Shown here in pieces: positions 41,572-50,753 of a stretch of DNA of 64,000 bases. A program made the translations under genes and the position numbers. The stretch comes from an uncultured Eggerthellaceae bacterium (GTDB lineage: Bacteria; Actinomycetota; Coriobacteriia; Coriobacteriales; Eggerthellaceae). The notes beneath the pieces were generated by a model. The model made no database searches. It was not told the DNA's origin and saw nothing but the letters and a program-made list of their open reading frames with translations. Location of the stretch: the NCBI GenBank assembly GCA_910588205.1, contig CAJUQK010000011.1:1-64000 (forward strand). The letters run 5' to 3'. The number at the start of each line of letters is the position of its first letter. Positions within the stretch are counted from its first letter, which is position 1.

Positions 41572-42040
41572 CATCGGGCATCCGCCCGATGCGCTACCCG
41601 GGTGAACCATGCATGACAGGTTGCTCGTAGGGGCGAATCTGGATCAGCCCCTGTGACACCCGGAGCAGCCCTGTACGCCAGGTTCCCCGGCTGGTGTCGC
41701 AATGAACATGTTGCGCGTGATCTTCGCGCAACGCATATTCAAACGTTGCACGTTCCAGCACAGATGCAGGTCAGGTTGCCCGTAGGGGCGGACCGTGGTC
41801 CGCCCGCTCTTGCACCCGAATGAACCCGGTACGTCAGGCATATGTTGCGCGTGATCTTCGCGCGACGTACCCTCCGCGCGAGAAGCGCGACCCATTCGAT
41901 CCCGTTGCACTCTCCGAGTTGTTGCGTCGGGCCGAGCCAGCTCGGCCCCTACGAGAATAATGCCACCGGTCCTGCGTCGGGTCGGATCTAAGATTCGCCC
42001 GATGTTGCGCGTGGCCTTCGTGCAGTGCATATCCGGCCGC
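41572..42040. repeat. palindromic repeat cluster 3 (no gene)
   Basis: The gap 41561-42126 contains no gene. It starts with hairpin CATCGGGC/GCCCGATG (41572-41591), then the shared spacer ACCCGGGTGAACCATGCATG and CAGGTTGC. GTAGGGG units start at 41627 (arms degraded), 41782 (+, CGGAC/GTCCG) and 41929 (-, CCGAG/CTCGG); the last is part of a 28-base match to 8406-8433. A second element, GTTGCGCG paired with CGCGCAAC, occurs near 41711-41733, again with a changed arm at 41843-41866, and degraded at 42004-42030. The sequence from about 41685 to 41735 matches cluster 2 at 26338-26390 closely. The last 60 bases hold the alaS promoter. Confidence 0.85.
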
Positions 42041-42059
42041 GTTGCGTTCTGTGCCCTCC

Positions 42060-42088
42060 CTGACCCGAGCGGTGCGGCTTGCTATAAT
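42060..42088 (+). promoter_or_regulatory. promoter of alaS
   Basis: TGCTATAAT (42080-42088) is a perfect -10 with the TG extension. CTGACC at 42060-42065 is a -35 sharing TGAC with the consensus, 17 bases away. The transcript would begin about 30 bases before the alaS ATG, too short a leader for a T-box or other riboswitch. Confidence 0.75.
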
Positions 42089-42126
42089 TCTGCAGCAATG
42101 GCAATCAATCAAGGAAGACCGTATCT

Positions 42127-44763
42127 ATGGAATACATGACAACCGCCCAGATCCGCGAGGCGTATCTCAAGTACTTCGAGGACAAGGGCTGCAAGCGCTG
42201 GCCGTCCTCTTCTCTCATCCCTGATGATCCCTCCCTGCTCCTCACCAGTGCGGGCATGGTGCAATTCAAGCCCTACTTCCTACAGCAGAAGCAGCTGGAA
42301 GAGCCTTTCATCGGCACCACCACGGTGCAGAAGTGCGTCCGCACCAATGACATAGACATCATCGGCACCACAGGGCGGCACCTGAGCTTCTTCGAGATGC
42401 TGGGCAATTTCGCCTTCGGCAAGTACTTCAAGCACGAGATGTGCCAATGGGCCCTGGATTTCTCCGTGAACGTGCTGGGGCTTCCGCTGGAGCGGCTCCA
42501 CTTCACCGTGTTCGAAGATGATGATGAGACCATCGAAATCTGGAAGGCCTTGGGGGTGCCGGAAAGCCATATCTCCAAGCTGGGCGAGGATGATAACTTC
42601 TGGCGCGCTGGCCCCACTGGTCCCTGTGGGCCGTGCTCTGAGCTCTACTATGACCAAGGTCCGGAACTCGGTTGCGGTAGCCCTGATTGCGCCCCCGGCT
42701 GTGATTGTGATCGCTTCCTGGAGTACTGGAACTGCGTCTTCACCCAGTATGACGGCCAGGAAGACGGCACCTTGAAGGAGCTTCCGAAGAAGAACATCGA
42801 CACGGGCATGGGCTTGGAGCGCATCGCCGCCATCATGCAAGGTGTGCAATCCAATTACGAGACGGACGTCCTGCGCAGCCTCATCGCGGTAGGGGAGCGC
42901 TTGGCAGGGGTCACCTATGGCGAAGACGGTCAGACTGACCTGGCCCTGCGTATCATGGCTGACCACTCCCGGGCGGTCACCTTCATGATCGCTGACGGCA
43001 TCCTGCCCTCCAATGAGGGCCGCGGGTATGTGTTGCGCCGTCTGCTGCGTCGGGCCATCATGAAGGCCCATCTCATCGGCGTTGACGGCCCCTTCCTGAA
43101 TGAGTATGTGGATGAGATCGTGCGGCTCATGGGAGATGTCTACCCAGAGATCGTGGAGAATCGCGAACTGGAGCGCAAACTCATCCTAGCCGAAGAGGAG
43201 CGCTTCGGCTCCACCCTTCGCCAAGGTAAGTCCTATCTGGAAGACGCCCTTAAAAGCTTGGAGGGCAAGGTGCTCTCTGGAGATGTGGCTTTCGTGTTGC
43301 ATGACACCTATGGATTCCCCGTTGAGATCACTTCGGAGATCGCGGGGGATCGAGGTGTGGATGTGGATATGGATGCCTTCCAGGCTGCTATGGAACAACA
43401 GCGCGAAAGGGCGCGCAGCGCCGGTGCCAAGGATGCCGAGGCTGCTTGGTCCACCTATGGCGGCATCTATTCAGATGTGCTGAACGAAGTAGGCCCCACG
43501 GAATTTTTCGGCTACGACCACACCGTCGGCCCTGCGAAGGTGGTTGCCCTCATCCAAGACGGTCAGCAAGTAGCGGCCTTGGAAGACGGTCAGCAAGGCG
43601 AGATCATCCTTGACCGCACTCCCTTCTACGCCGAGATGGGCGGTGAGGTGGGTGACACCGGGCAGATAGATGATGGCACCGTCCATGCCTACGTGACGGA
43701 TACGGTCACGCCCGAAGCAGGGCTCTATGCTCATCGGGTGCGCGTGGAAGGTGGTCGCGTGAGCGCGGGGGATGAGGTGATGGCTTGTGTGGATACTCAT
43801 CGTCGCAGCGCCATCGAGCGCAACCATACCGCTACCCATATCCTCCATGCCGCTTTGCGTCAGGTGCTGGGCGATCACGTGAAGCAGGCGGGTTCCTATG
43901 TAGGACCTGATCGCCTCCGCTTCGATTTCACCCACTTCGAAGCCATGACCCAGGACCAGATCAAGGAAGTGGAGCGCATCGCCAATGCCAAGGTGATGGA
44001 AGCCGTTCCCACCACCATCTATGAGACCAGCCTGGATGAGGCGCGGGCCAAGGGCGTGACGGCGTTATTCGGCGAGAAGTACGGAGAGCACGTCCGCGTG
44101 GTGGAAGCGGGCGATTTCACCCGTGAGCTCTGCGGCGGTTGCCACGTAGGCAACACCGCTGAGATCGGCTTCCTCAAGGTGACCAGCGAATCCAGCGTGG
44201 GCGCGAACCTGCGCCGCATTGAAGCGGTTACCAGCTACGGCGCTCTGGAATACGTGAATCGCATGGAAGACGAGCTGCGGGAGACCGCAGCCGAGCTGAA
44301 GGTGCCGCTGTTCGACGTGTCTGAGCGCACGGCGGCGAACCTGAAGTCCTTCAAGGAGCTGCAGCAGGCAGCCAAGCGCGGCAAGGAAGCGGTGTCCGAT
44401 GATGGCATCAATGCCCTCCTGAATCTGGCGGTGCAGGCTCCGGGTGGGTACCCTGTCATCATAGCCAAGGCTCCGGCAGAGCAGGCGGGTGGCATGCGAC
44501 ATATGTGGGATGTCATCCGGGCACGCATGTCCGAGCCCGGTGCGGTGGTGCTCGTAGGCGTTGCGAAGGACAAGGCGCTCCTCATGGCAGCGGGCACGGA
44601 GGAAGCAGTGGCCGCGGGCTTCGATGCCTCTGAGCTCATCAAGGCCATGGGTCCTGCCATCGGGGGCGGTGGTGGCGGTAAGCCAGCCATGGCTCAAGCG
44701 GGCGGCAAGAACATCGAAGGCGTTGACGAAGCGCTGGAGATAGCGCGCAACATGATCCTTTAG
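42127..44763 (+). CDS. alaS: alanyl-tRNA synthetase
   Basis: Charges tRNA-Ala. All parts of the 878-residue protein are present: the class II catalytic core (LTSAGMVQFKPYF, RHLSFFEMLGNFAFG, GMGLERIAAIMQG), the editing domain with zinc ligands in NHTATHILHAAL (near 567) and CGGCHVGNTAEIGFLK (near 669), a helical linker, and the glycine-rich C-terminal DHHA1 part (GGGGGGKPAMAQAGG). AAGGAAGA precedes the ATG at 42127. It leads a run of genes (ruvX, mltG, yqeG, aroE) with tiny gaps or overlaps, commonly seen together in this order. Confidence 0.98.
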   Translation: MEYMTTAQIREAYLKYFEDKGCKRWPSSSLIPDDPSLLLTSAGMVQFKPYFLQQKQLEEPFIGTTTVQKCVRTNDIDIIGTTGRHLSFFEMLGNFAFGKYFKHEMCQWALDFSVNVLGLPLERLHFTVFEDDDETIEIWKALGVPESHISKLGEDDNFWRAGPTGPCGPCSELYYDQGPELGCGSPDCAPGCDCDRFLEYWNCVFTQYDGQEDGTLKELPKKNIDTGMGLERIAAIMQGVQSNYETDVLRSLIAVGERLAGVTYGEDGQTDLALRIMADHSRAVTFMIADGILPSNEGRGYVLRRLLRRAIMKAHLIGVDGPFLNEYVDEIVRLMGDVYPEIVENRELERKLILAEEERFGSTLRQGKSYLEDALKSLEGKVLSGDVAFVLHDTYGFPVEITSEIAGDRGVDVDMDAFQAAMEQQRERARSAGAKDAEAAWSTYGGIYSDVLNEVGPTEFFGYDHTVGPAKVVALIQDGQQVAALEDGQQGEIILDRTPFYAEMGGEVGDTGQIDDGTVHAYVTDTVTPEAGLYAHRVRVEGGRVSAGDEVMACVDTHRRSAIERNHTATHILHAALRQVLGDHVKQAGSYVGPDRLRFDFTHFEAMTQDQIKEVERIANAKVMEAVPTTIYETSLDEARAKGVTALFGEKYGEHVRVVEAGDFTRELCGGCHVGNTAEIGFLKVTSESSVGANLRRIEAVTSYGALEYVNRMEDELRETAAELKVPLFDVSERTAANLKSFKELQQAAKRGKEAVSDDGINALLNLAVQAPGGYPVIIAKAPAEQAGGMRHMWDVIRARMSEPGAVVLVGVAKDKALLMAAGTEEAVAAGFDASELIKAMGPAIGGGGGGKPAMAQAGGKNIEGVDEALEIARNMIL

Positions 44764-44774
44764 GTCGTATAAGA

Positions 44775-45206
44775 GTGCAGCGAAGGATGCGCACGCTGGC
44801 GTTGGACATAGGCGAGGTGCGCACCGGTATCGCTGTCTCTGATATCCAGGGTGCGGTGGCAAGCCCGGTGTGCGTGCTGCCCACCCCAGAGGTGGTGGCC
44901 TTCGCGAAGAGCTTCCAGCGGGTGTTAGAAGATTGGGAGCCCGATCAGCTCCTCTTCGGATTGCCGCTCTCTTTAGATGGGACTGAAGGTCCCCAGGCCG
45001 TTCGCATTCGCCAGATGGCTCAGGATATCCAAGGGCAGTGCGGCCTTCCGGCCGCCTTCGCAGATGAGCGGCTCTCCTCCAAAGAGGCTAAGCGTGAGCT
45101 GCGGCAGATGGGGTATGATGAGAGGCATATGAGGGGCAAAGTGGACATGGTAGCGGCCGCCATCTTCCTCCAGACATGGTTGGATGCCCACCGCGGTCAA
45201 AGCTAA
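44775..45206 (+). CDS. ruvX: RuvX/YqgF-like putative Holliday junction resolvase
   Basis: RNase-H-fold protein of 143 residues implicated in 16S rRNA 5'-end maturation and possibly DNA repair. The first acidic motif is LALDIGEVRTGIAVSD, the second region is LLFGLPLSLDGTEGPQA, and the third is FADERLSSKEAKREL, followed by DMVAAAIFLQTWLD. GTG at 44775 or ATG at 44787 (MRTLALD) could be the start; the shorter form matches the family N-terminus better but lacks a spaced Shine-Dalgarno. Confidence 0.92.
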   Translation: MQRRMRTLALDIGEVRTGIAVSDIQGAVASPVCVLPTPEVVAFAKSFQRVLEDWEPDQLLFGLPLSLDGTEGPQAVRIRQMAQDIQGQCGLPAAFADERLSSKEAKRELRQMGYDERHMRGKVDMVAAAIFLQTWLDAHRGQS

Positions 45207-45223
45207 GGAAAGGAAGCGGATCA

Positions 45224-46345
45224 GTGGCTTTCGGTAAACGACAGGTTCCTATCTCCTCCAAGAACAGCCTGGCAGCGCGCACTGCCCACGCCAAGGCCAG
45301 CCAACAGTTCAAGACCTATGACACTTCCGTCATCAACCCGAAGAAGACCCCGGTAGCTCCCATCGTCATCTGTGTCGTGGTGGTGTTGGCTGTCATCTTA
45401 GGGGCGGTGCTGGCCATCCGCGGCTGCACGGCGGATGCGGAGACGCTGCCCGAGGGCCAAGAGGCCGTCGTGGTCATCCAGCAAGGCTCGGGTGCGAAGG
45501 CCGTGGCTGATGCCCTGTTCCAGGCGAAGATCATCGGCAATGCTGACAAGTTCGTTGATTTCATAGCGAAGCAGGACGCAGCGGGATCGCTGATTCCCGG
45601 TACCTACCTCTTCCGGGGAGGCATGACCTTCGATGAGGTGCTCCAAGCGCTTCTGGCGGGCCCTGCTTCCACGGCAGATAGCGTGACCATCCCTGAGGGC
45701 CTCACACGGCAAGGGGTGGCAGAAGCGGTGGCCGCAGCCACTCAGGGGCGCATCAGCACTGATGACTTCCTGGCAGCTTCGGCGGATGCCTCCGCCTACG
45801 ATGGTGAATTCGCCTTGATCTCCTACGCGGGGACGAATAGCTTGGAAGGGTTCCTGTTCCCCAAGACCTATGCCATCACCGCTACGGACACGGCCGAGGA
45901 TGTGGTGCGTATGATGCTCACGCAGTTCGTAGAAGAGACTGCCTCGCTGGATTGGAACTACCCTCAGGAGCAGGGGCTCGATCCTTATCAGGCGCTGATC
46001 TTGGCCTCCATCGTGGAAAAGGAGGGCACGCCGGATAACTTCGCCACAGTCGCTTCGGTCTTCTACAACCGTTTGGCCTCAGATAGGCCCTATCTTGAGT
46101 CTGATGCCACCACGGCCTATGAGGTGGGCCATGAGCCCACGGCGGAGGAGGTCCACGCCGATACCCCCTACAGTACCTATACCCATGAGGGCCTGCCTCC
46201 CACCCCCATCTGCAATCCTTCGCTTGCGGCGCTCCAAGCCGTCTGCGCACCGGAGGAGACGGACTACCTGTTCTTCTTCTTCGATGATGAGGGCAACTAC
46301 AGCTTCTCTGAGACCTACGATGAGCATCAGGCGGCGTTCTCCTGA
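45224..46345 (+). CDS. mltG: endolytic peptidoglycan transglycosylase MltG
   Basis: Cuts nascent peptidoglycan strands at the outer face of the membrane. A basic N-terminal segment of about 45 residues precedes one helix (APIVICVVVVLAVILGAVLAI), then a LysM-like region and the YceG domain with the catalytic glutamate in ILASIVEKEG and the conserved TPICNPSLAALQAV near the end. The GTG start at 45224 follows AGGAAAGGAAG; a longer ATG reading from 45176 overlaps ruvX. Its stop overlaps the yqeG start (TGATG). Confidence 0.94.
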   Translation: MAFGKRQVPISSKNSLAARTAHAKASQQFKTYDTSVINPKKTPVAPIVICVVVVLAVILGAVLAIRGCTADAETLPEGQEAVVVIQQGSGAKAVADALFQAKIIGNADKFVDFIAKQDAAGSLIPGTYLFRGGMTFDEVLQALLAGPASTADSVTIPEGLTRQGVAEAVAAATQGRISTDDFLAASADASAYDGEFALISYAGTNSLEGFLFPKTYAITATDTAEDVVRMMLTQFVEETASLDWNYPQEQGLDPYQALILASIVEKEGTPDNFATVASVFYNRLASDRPYLESDATTAYEVGHEPTAEEVHADTPYSTYTHEGLPPTPICNPSLAALQAVCAPEETDYLFFFFDDEGNYSFSETYDEHQAAFS

Positions 46346-46914
46346 TGGGTCTTTTGGAGCCCGACAGGTATTTCTCCAGCCTGGCTTCCATTCATATCCA
46401 GCAGGATCTCCTTGGCCAAGGTCTCACCTGTGTATTGCTGGATATAGACAACACCTTGCGTTCTCGGGCCACCCATGACGTACCCCCCTCCCAGCGGGCG
46501 TGGCTGGCCCGGGCGCGGGATGCCGGGGTGCGCTTCTGCCTGCTCTCCAACAACTGGCACGGAGATGTCTACCGCTTCGCGGAGGCCTTGGATCTGCCCA
46601 TCGTGGCAAAAGCCTGCAAGCCGCTGCCCTTCGCCTATGGAGCAGCTCTTGATCGCATGGGGGTGTCGAAGGAAGAAACGGTGGCCATAGGGGACCAGCT
46701 CATGACCGACGTAGCAGGGGCGCATCTGATGGGCCTTCAGGCATGGTTGGTGCTGCCGCTCTCAGAGGTGGATATCCGCCGTACGCTCATGCTCAGGAAT
46801 CTGGAGCGAATGCTATTGGGGGCGCGCCAGCCCGAAGGGGCTCCGGTGTCCCTTGAGGGGAGTCCGGTGACCATGAGAGGTGTCAACACGTCTGAGGATG
46901 GGGAGGGCAGATGA
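46345..46914 (+). CDS. YqeG-family HAD-IIIA phosphatase
   Basis: HAD-type phosphatase of 189 residues. Motif I is LLDIDNTL with the nucleophile aspartate, motif II is CLLSNN, motif III lysine lies in VAKACKPLPFAYG, and motif IV is AIGDQLMTDVAGA. YqeG proteins often sit beside aroE, as here, and some relatives act on phosphatidylglycerophosphate, but the bacterial substrate is not settled. It overlaps both neighbours by 1-4 bases. The C-terminal 25 residues are low complexity. Confidence 0.9.
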   Translation: MGLLEPDRYFSSLASIHIQQDLLGQGLTCVLLDIDNTLRSRATHDVPPSQRAWLARARDAGVRFCLLSNNWHGDVYRFAEALDLPIVAKACKPLPFAYGAALDRMGVSKEETVAIGDQLMTDVAGAHLMGLQAWLVLPLSEVDIRRTLMLRNLERMLLGARQPEGAPVSLEGSPVTMRGVNTSEDGEGR

Positions 46915-47837
46915 TGGCAGAGCGACTCTATGTCTTGGGGCATCCCGTTGCCCATTCCAAATCCCCCGTCATGCACAACGCCCTCTATGAGGCGCTGGGC
47001 CTTGATTGGGATTACGGTCTTGCGGATAAGGAAGATGCCGAAGCGGCCGAGCACTTCATCGCCGCTCGGGAGTTCTTGGGCTGTAATGTCACCATGCCCT
47101 ATAAGCCCTTGGCTTTGGCTCAGGCGGACATCAAAGCCGCTTCGGCGAAGCTAGCGGGCGGAGCGAACGTGCTCGTCTCCAAAGAGGGGACGCTCATCGC
47201 CTATAACGTGGACGGCAAGGGCTGCGTGGGTTTCTTGGAGATGCGCGATGTCAGCTTCTCGGAAGCGAAGGTGGTCGTCTGTGGCACCGGACCCACCTCG
47301 TTGGCCATCCTCCACGCCTGTGCTGAGGCGGGGGCTGCGGATATCGTGTTGCTGGGGCGGGATAAGGGCCGCACCCAAGCGTGCGTGAACGGATACCTGG
47401 AGCAGTATCAGGAGTTGCTAAGCACGGCCATCCCCCTTCCTTCGGCCGTGGAGGGGCACTTAGGCTTCGCGGAGGCCTATGAGCACGCAACCTTCCGCTT
47501 CGGGGATTATGCCGGGGCACGCAAGGTCATCGCCCAGGCGGATATCATCATCGATGCCACGCCCTTGGGGATGCAGGAGGGAGACCCGGCACCCTTTGAT
47601 GCAAGCTTGCTCCATGAGGGTCAGGTGGTGATGGATGTGGTCTACGGCCATGGACTCTCAACGCTTCTGGCTGCCGCCCAGGAAGTGGGCGCACGCACCT
47701 TCAACGGGGCGGGGATGCTGGTCTGCCAGGCCATGGACACTGATGAGATCCTCTTCGACATCTTCGGGGTGGATGCCTTCCTTTCGCGCCCTGAGATGTT
47801 CACCCTCATGGCTCACGCTGCTGGATTCGATCGCTGA
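46911..47837 (+). CDS. aroE: shikimate dehydrogenase
   Basis: Reduces 3-dehydroshikimate to shikimate with NADPH. The substrate site is GHPVAHSKSPVMHNALY, the catalytic lysine is in NVTMPYKPLA, and the nucleotide-binding segment is VVCGTGPTSLAILHACA. DATPLGMQEGDPAPFD and FNGAGMLVCQA close the family pattern. The usual NTDG appears as NVDG. At 308 residues it is a little longer than many AroE proteins. It is the last of the alaS-led run and lies 71 bases before the aroC-led run. Confidence 0.93.
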   Translation: MMAERLYVLGHPVAHSKSPVMHNALYEALGLDWDYGLADKEDAEAAEHFIAAREFLGCNVTMPYKPLALAQADIKAASAKLAGGANVLVSKEGTLIAYNVDGKGCVGFLEMRDVSFSEAKVVVCGTGPTSLAILHACAEAGAADIVLLGRDKGRTQACVNGYLEQYQELLSTAIPLPSAVEGHLGFAEAYEHATFRFGDYAGARKVIAQADIIIDATPLGMQEGDPAPFDASLLHEGQVVMDVVYGHGLSTLLAAAQEVGARTFNGAGMLVCQAMDTDEILFDIFGVDAFLSRPEMFTLMAHAAGFDR

Positions 47838-47908
47838 AAAGGAGCGGAGGCCGCATCTTCGTTCTGATATCCTTGTGCTTTCAAAGCACGGAGTCATAAG
47901 GGAGACCC

Positions 47909-49066
47909 ATGGAATACATCACAGCCGGGGAGAGCCACGGGCCCGCTCTCACTACCATCGTGAGCGGAGTGCCTGCGGGGCTTCCCATCAATCTAGCGAA
48001 CATAGATTCCGACCTGCGCCGCCGTCAATCCGGCTATGGTCGCGGCGGTCGTCAGACCATCGAAGCCGATCACGCTCAGATAACCTCTGGGGTGCGCTTC
48101 GGCGTGAGCACGGGGGCGCCCATCACCTTGATCGTCCGCAACCGGGATTGGGAGAACTGGCAGGAGCGCATGGCTCCCTTCGGGGATCGACCCGCTGACC
48201 TCAAGCGGGAAGTCACCCCGCGACCGGGTCATGCTGATCTAGTGGGGGCGCTGCGCACGAATACAGATGATTGCCGCAATATCCTCGAGCGGGCAAGCGC
48301 TCGGGAGACGGCTGCCCGGGTGGCGGCCGGGGGCATCGCCAAGGAGTTCTTGGCTGCCCTGGGAGTAGAGGTCATGAGCTATGTCACCTCCATCGGCGGC
48401 GTTCGGATGGAAGACGGGGATCAGACGGTCTATGAGCCGGTAGAGGTGGAGTTCTCTGCAGTGCGTTGTCCCGATGTCCAGGCAACGGAGAGGATGTGCG
48501 GGGCCATAGATGAGGCGAAGCGAGCAGGGGAGAGCCTAGGCGGCACGTTCCGGGTGGTGGCCTGCGGGCTCACTCCTGGATTGGGTACCTACACGACGGG
48601 GAAGGCGCGCTTGACAGCTCAGCTGGGAAGCGCCGTCTTCTCCATTCCCGCCATCAAGGGGGTCGAATTCGGCCTTGGTTTCGAAGCGGCCTGCCGCTTG
48701 GGTTCGAAGGTCCACGACGGCATCACCCTTGAGGATTCCACCTTCACGCGCATCTCCAACAACGCAGGAGGGTTGGAGGGGGGTATGACCACGGGCATGC
48801 CTCTGGTGATAGAGGCGGCCATGAAACCCATCCCCACGTTGATGAATCCGCTTTCCACCGTCAACCTGGATACACTGGAGGCGGAAGAGGCTTCTCGGGA
48901 GCGGAGTGATGTGTGCGCTGTCCCTGCGGCGGCTGTGGTGGCGGAAGCGGAAGTGGCGCTGGTCTTGGCCAACGCCTATATCGAGGCTTTCGGCGGCACT
49001 TGCATGGCTGACCTCAAGGCGAACCTCGGTCACTACGAGCAGCGTCTGGCTACCATGGCACGCTAG
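47909..49066 (+). CDS. aroC: chorismate synthase
   Basis: Final enzyme of the shikimate pathway, making chorismate from EPSP with reduced FMN. The 385-residue protein has AGESHGPALTTIVSGVPAG, RRQSGYGRGGRQTIE, RPGHADLVGALR with the conserved histidine, ERASARETAARVAAG and NNAGGLEGGMTTG. AAGGGAG precedes the ATG. It starts the aroC-aroK-aroB-aroQ series, in which all gaps are under 15 bases or overlapping. Confidence 0.97.
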   Translation: MEYITAGESHGPALTTIVSGVPAGLPINLANIDSDLRRRQSGYGRGGRQTIEADHAQITSGVRFGVSTGAPITLIVRNRDWENWQERMAPFGDRPADLKREVTPRPGHADLVGALRTNTDDCRNILERASARETAARVAAGGIAKEFLAALGVEVMSYVTSIGGVRMEDGDQTVYEPVEVEFSAVRCPDVQATERMCGAIDEAKRAGESLGGTFRVVACGLTPGLGTYTTGKARLTAQLGSAVFSIPAIKGVEFGLGFEAACRLGSKVHDGITLEDSTFTRISNNAGGLEGGMTTGMPLVIEAAMKPIPTLMNPLSTVNLDTLEAEEASRERSDVCAVPAAAVVAEAEVALVLANAYIEAFGGTCMADLKANLGHYEQRLATMAR

Positions 49067-49078
49067 AGGACGGTTAGG

Positions 49079-49651
49079 GTGGAAAGACAGGATAAGCATC
49101 GCCGCTCAGTGCGCCCCCGGTTCCAGCTTGCGCGCCCGGTGTTCTTCATCGGGTTCATGGGGGCCGGGAAGTCCACCGTAGCCAGGCGCCTGGCGCGTCT
49201 GTGCCATGTGTCCTCCCTTGATCTGGATACGTATATAGAGCGAGCTTGCGACAAGCGCATCCGTGATGTGTTCGCTGAAGAAGGCGAAGAGGCGTTCCGG
49301 AAGATGGAGACGCATGCTTTGAGGGAGGTGGCGGAACTCGCGCCGCCCATGCTCGTTTCCTGCGGAGGGGGAGTGGTCACTACGCCCGAGGCTCGACAGG
49401 GGCTCCAAGAACTCGGGTTCACCGTGCTCCTTGACGTGGACGTGGATGAAGCGGCACAGCGCATCAGCGATACATCGACCCGTCCGCTCTTCCAAGATGT
49501 AGAGACGGCCCGTGAGCTCTGTCGCAGGAGACGGCCGCTCTATCAAGAGGCCTCTGCAGCGGTGGTGGATACGCGGGGCAAAGATGTCTTTCGCATCACC
49601 TGCGAGGTGCGTGATCTGTTGATACGAGAAGAGGTGCTATGCAGGCAATGA
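49079..49651 (+). CDS. aroK: shikimate kinase
   Basis: Phosphorylates shikimate with ATP. Walker A is GFMGAGKST, shikimate-binding residues lie in LDLDTYIE and EEAFRKMETHALRE, and CGGGVVTTPEAR is the conserved glycine loop. The lid arginine is in TRPLFQD. A GTG start at 49079 gives 190 residues with an N-terminal extension of about 20 basic residues before the core. Its 3' end overlaps aroB by 13 bases. Confidence 0.95.
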   Translation: MERQDKHRRSVRPRFQLARPVFFIGFMGAGKSTVARRLARLCHVSSLDLDTYIERACDKRIRDVFAEEGEEAFRKMETHALREVAELAPPMLVSCGGGVVTTPEARQGLQELGFTVLLDVDVDEAAQRISDTSTRPLFQDVETARELCRRRRPLYQEASAAVVDTRGKDVFRITCEVRDLLIREEVLCRQ

Positions 49652-50742
49652 GGGTGATCGTCTCCCTCCCAGGGGAGACTGACTATGATGTTCGCATCGG
49701 AAGCGGTAGCTTGGATGAGCTGGGAAGCGCCCTTCGGCGCGTGCCGGGGCTTGCGGAGACCCCGCAGCTTCTGGTCATCACCGATGAGAATGTTGAGCGA
49801 CTTTATCTGAGCCGGGCCATGGCCGCATTGGCAGACGGGGGCTTCGCGGCATCCAGCTTGGTGGTGCCTGCAGGCGAGGGCGCGAAATCTGTAGAGGTGG
49901 CCGGAGAAGTGTGGGACGCTATGGCAGGTCTCGGGCTCACCCGGGACTGTGCCGTCATCGCCTTGGGAGGGGGTGTTGTGGGCGACTTGACGGGTTTCGT
50001 TGGGTCTACCTTCATGCGAGGGATCCGCGTGATCCAGGTGCCTACCACGCTGCTATCTATGGTGGATTCCTCGGTAGGGGGAAAGACCGCCGTGAACCTG
50101 GAGGCAGGTAAGAATCTGGTGGGCACGTTCTGCCAGCCGACCGTCGTCTGCGCAGATATCTCCACCTTGGCCACATTGGATGAGCGTGAATGGACCTGTG
50201 GGCTGGCTGAGGCGGCGAAATCTGCCATCATCGGCTCCGATGACTTCTTCTTCTGGATGGTGGAGCATGCCACGGGCATCTTCGCTCGAGAAGAGGACCT
50301 GGTGGCTGAGCTCATCAAGCGTTGCATCGTCTTCAAGGCAGGGGTGGTGGCTCAGGACAAGACAGAATCCCAAGGCGTGCGCGAATGCTTGAATTACGGC
50401 CATACGCTGGCCCATGCCATAGAGACGCTGGCGGGCTACGGCACCTATTCCCATGGAGCAGCTGTGGCCGAGGGGATGCGGTTCGCTGCGTTCCTCTCCC
50501 AAGGGCTTGTAGGATGCGAACCCGATCTGGTAGAGGCTCAGGGGGCCTTGCTGGATGAACTAGGTCTTCCTCCTCTGGGTTGGAGGGCGGATGCTCAGGA
50601 TATCCTGGCAGCCATGAAGCATGACAAGAAGGCCCGGGGGAAGAACGTGCGATTCGTCTGCATCCGTGATGTAGGAGCGTGGGAGCTCGTCAGCGTGGAT
50701 GATGAGACGCTGCTGGAAGCACTGGACGCCTATTTCGCTTGA
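49639..50742 (+). CDS. aroB: 3-dehydroquinate synthase
   Basis: NAD- and metal-dependent cyclase of the second shikimate step. Clear motifs are ITDENVERLY, GEGAKSVEVAGEVWDA, ALGGGVVGDLTGFVGSTFMR, QVPTTLLSMVDSSVGGKTAVN, and the metal ligands in CLNYGHTLAHAIE and SHGAAVAEGM. The 367-residue length is normal. It overlaps the end of aroK, supporting co-translation. Confidence 0.97.
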   Translation: MQAMRVIVSLPGETDYDVRIGSGSLDELGSALRRVPGLAETPQLLVITDENVERLYLSRAMAALADGGFAASSLVVPAGEGAKSVEVAGEVWDAMAGLGLTRDCAVIALGGGVVGDLTGFVGSTFMRGIRVIQVPTTLLSMVDSSVGGKTAVNLEAGKNLVGTFCQPTVVCADISTLATLDEREWTCGLAEAAKSAIIGSDDFFFWMVEHATGIFAREEDLVAELIKRCIVFKAGVVAQDKTESQGVRECLNYGHTLAHAIETLAGYGTYSHGAAVAEGMRFAAFLSQGLVGCEPDLVEAQGALLDELGLPPLGWRADAQDILAAMKHDKKARGKNVRFVCIRDVGAWELVSVDDETLLEALDAYFA

Positions 50743-50753
50743 AGGGAATCACG

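Noticed and set aside
42060..42126. T-box or other riboswitch before alaS
   Set aside because: The distance from the -10 box to the ATG is only 38 bases, too short for any known T-box leader.
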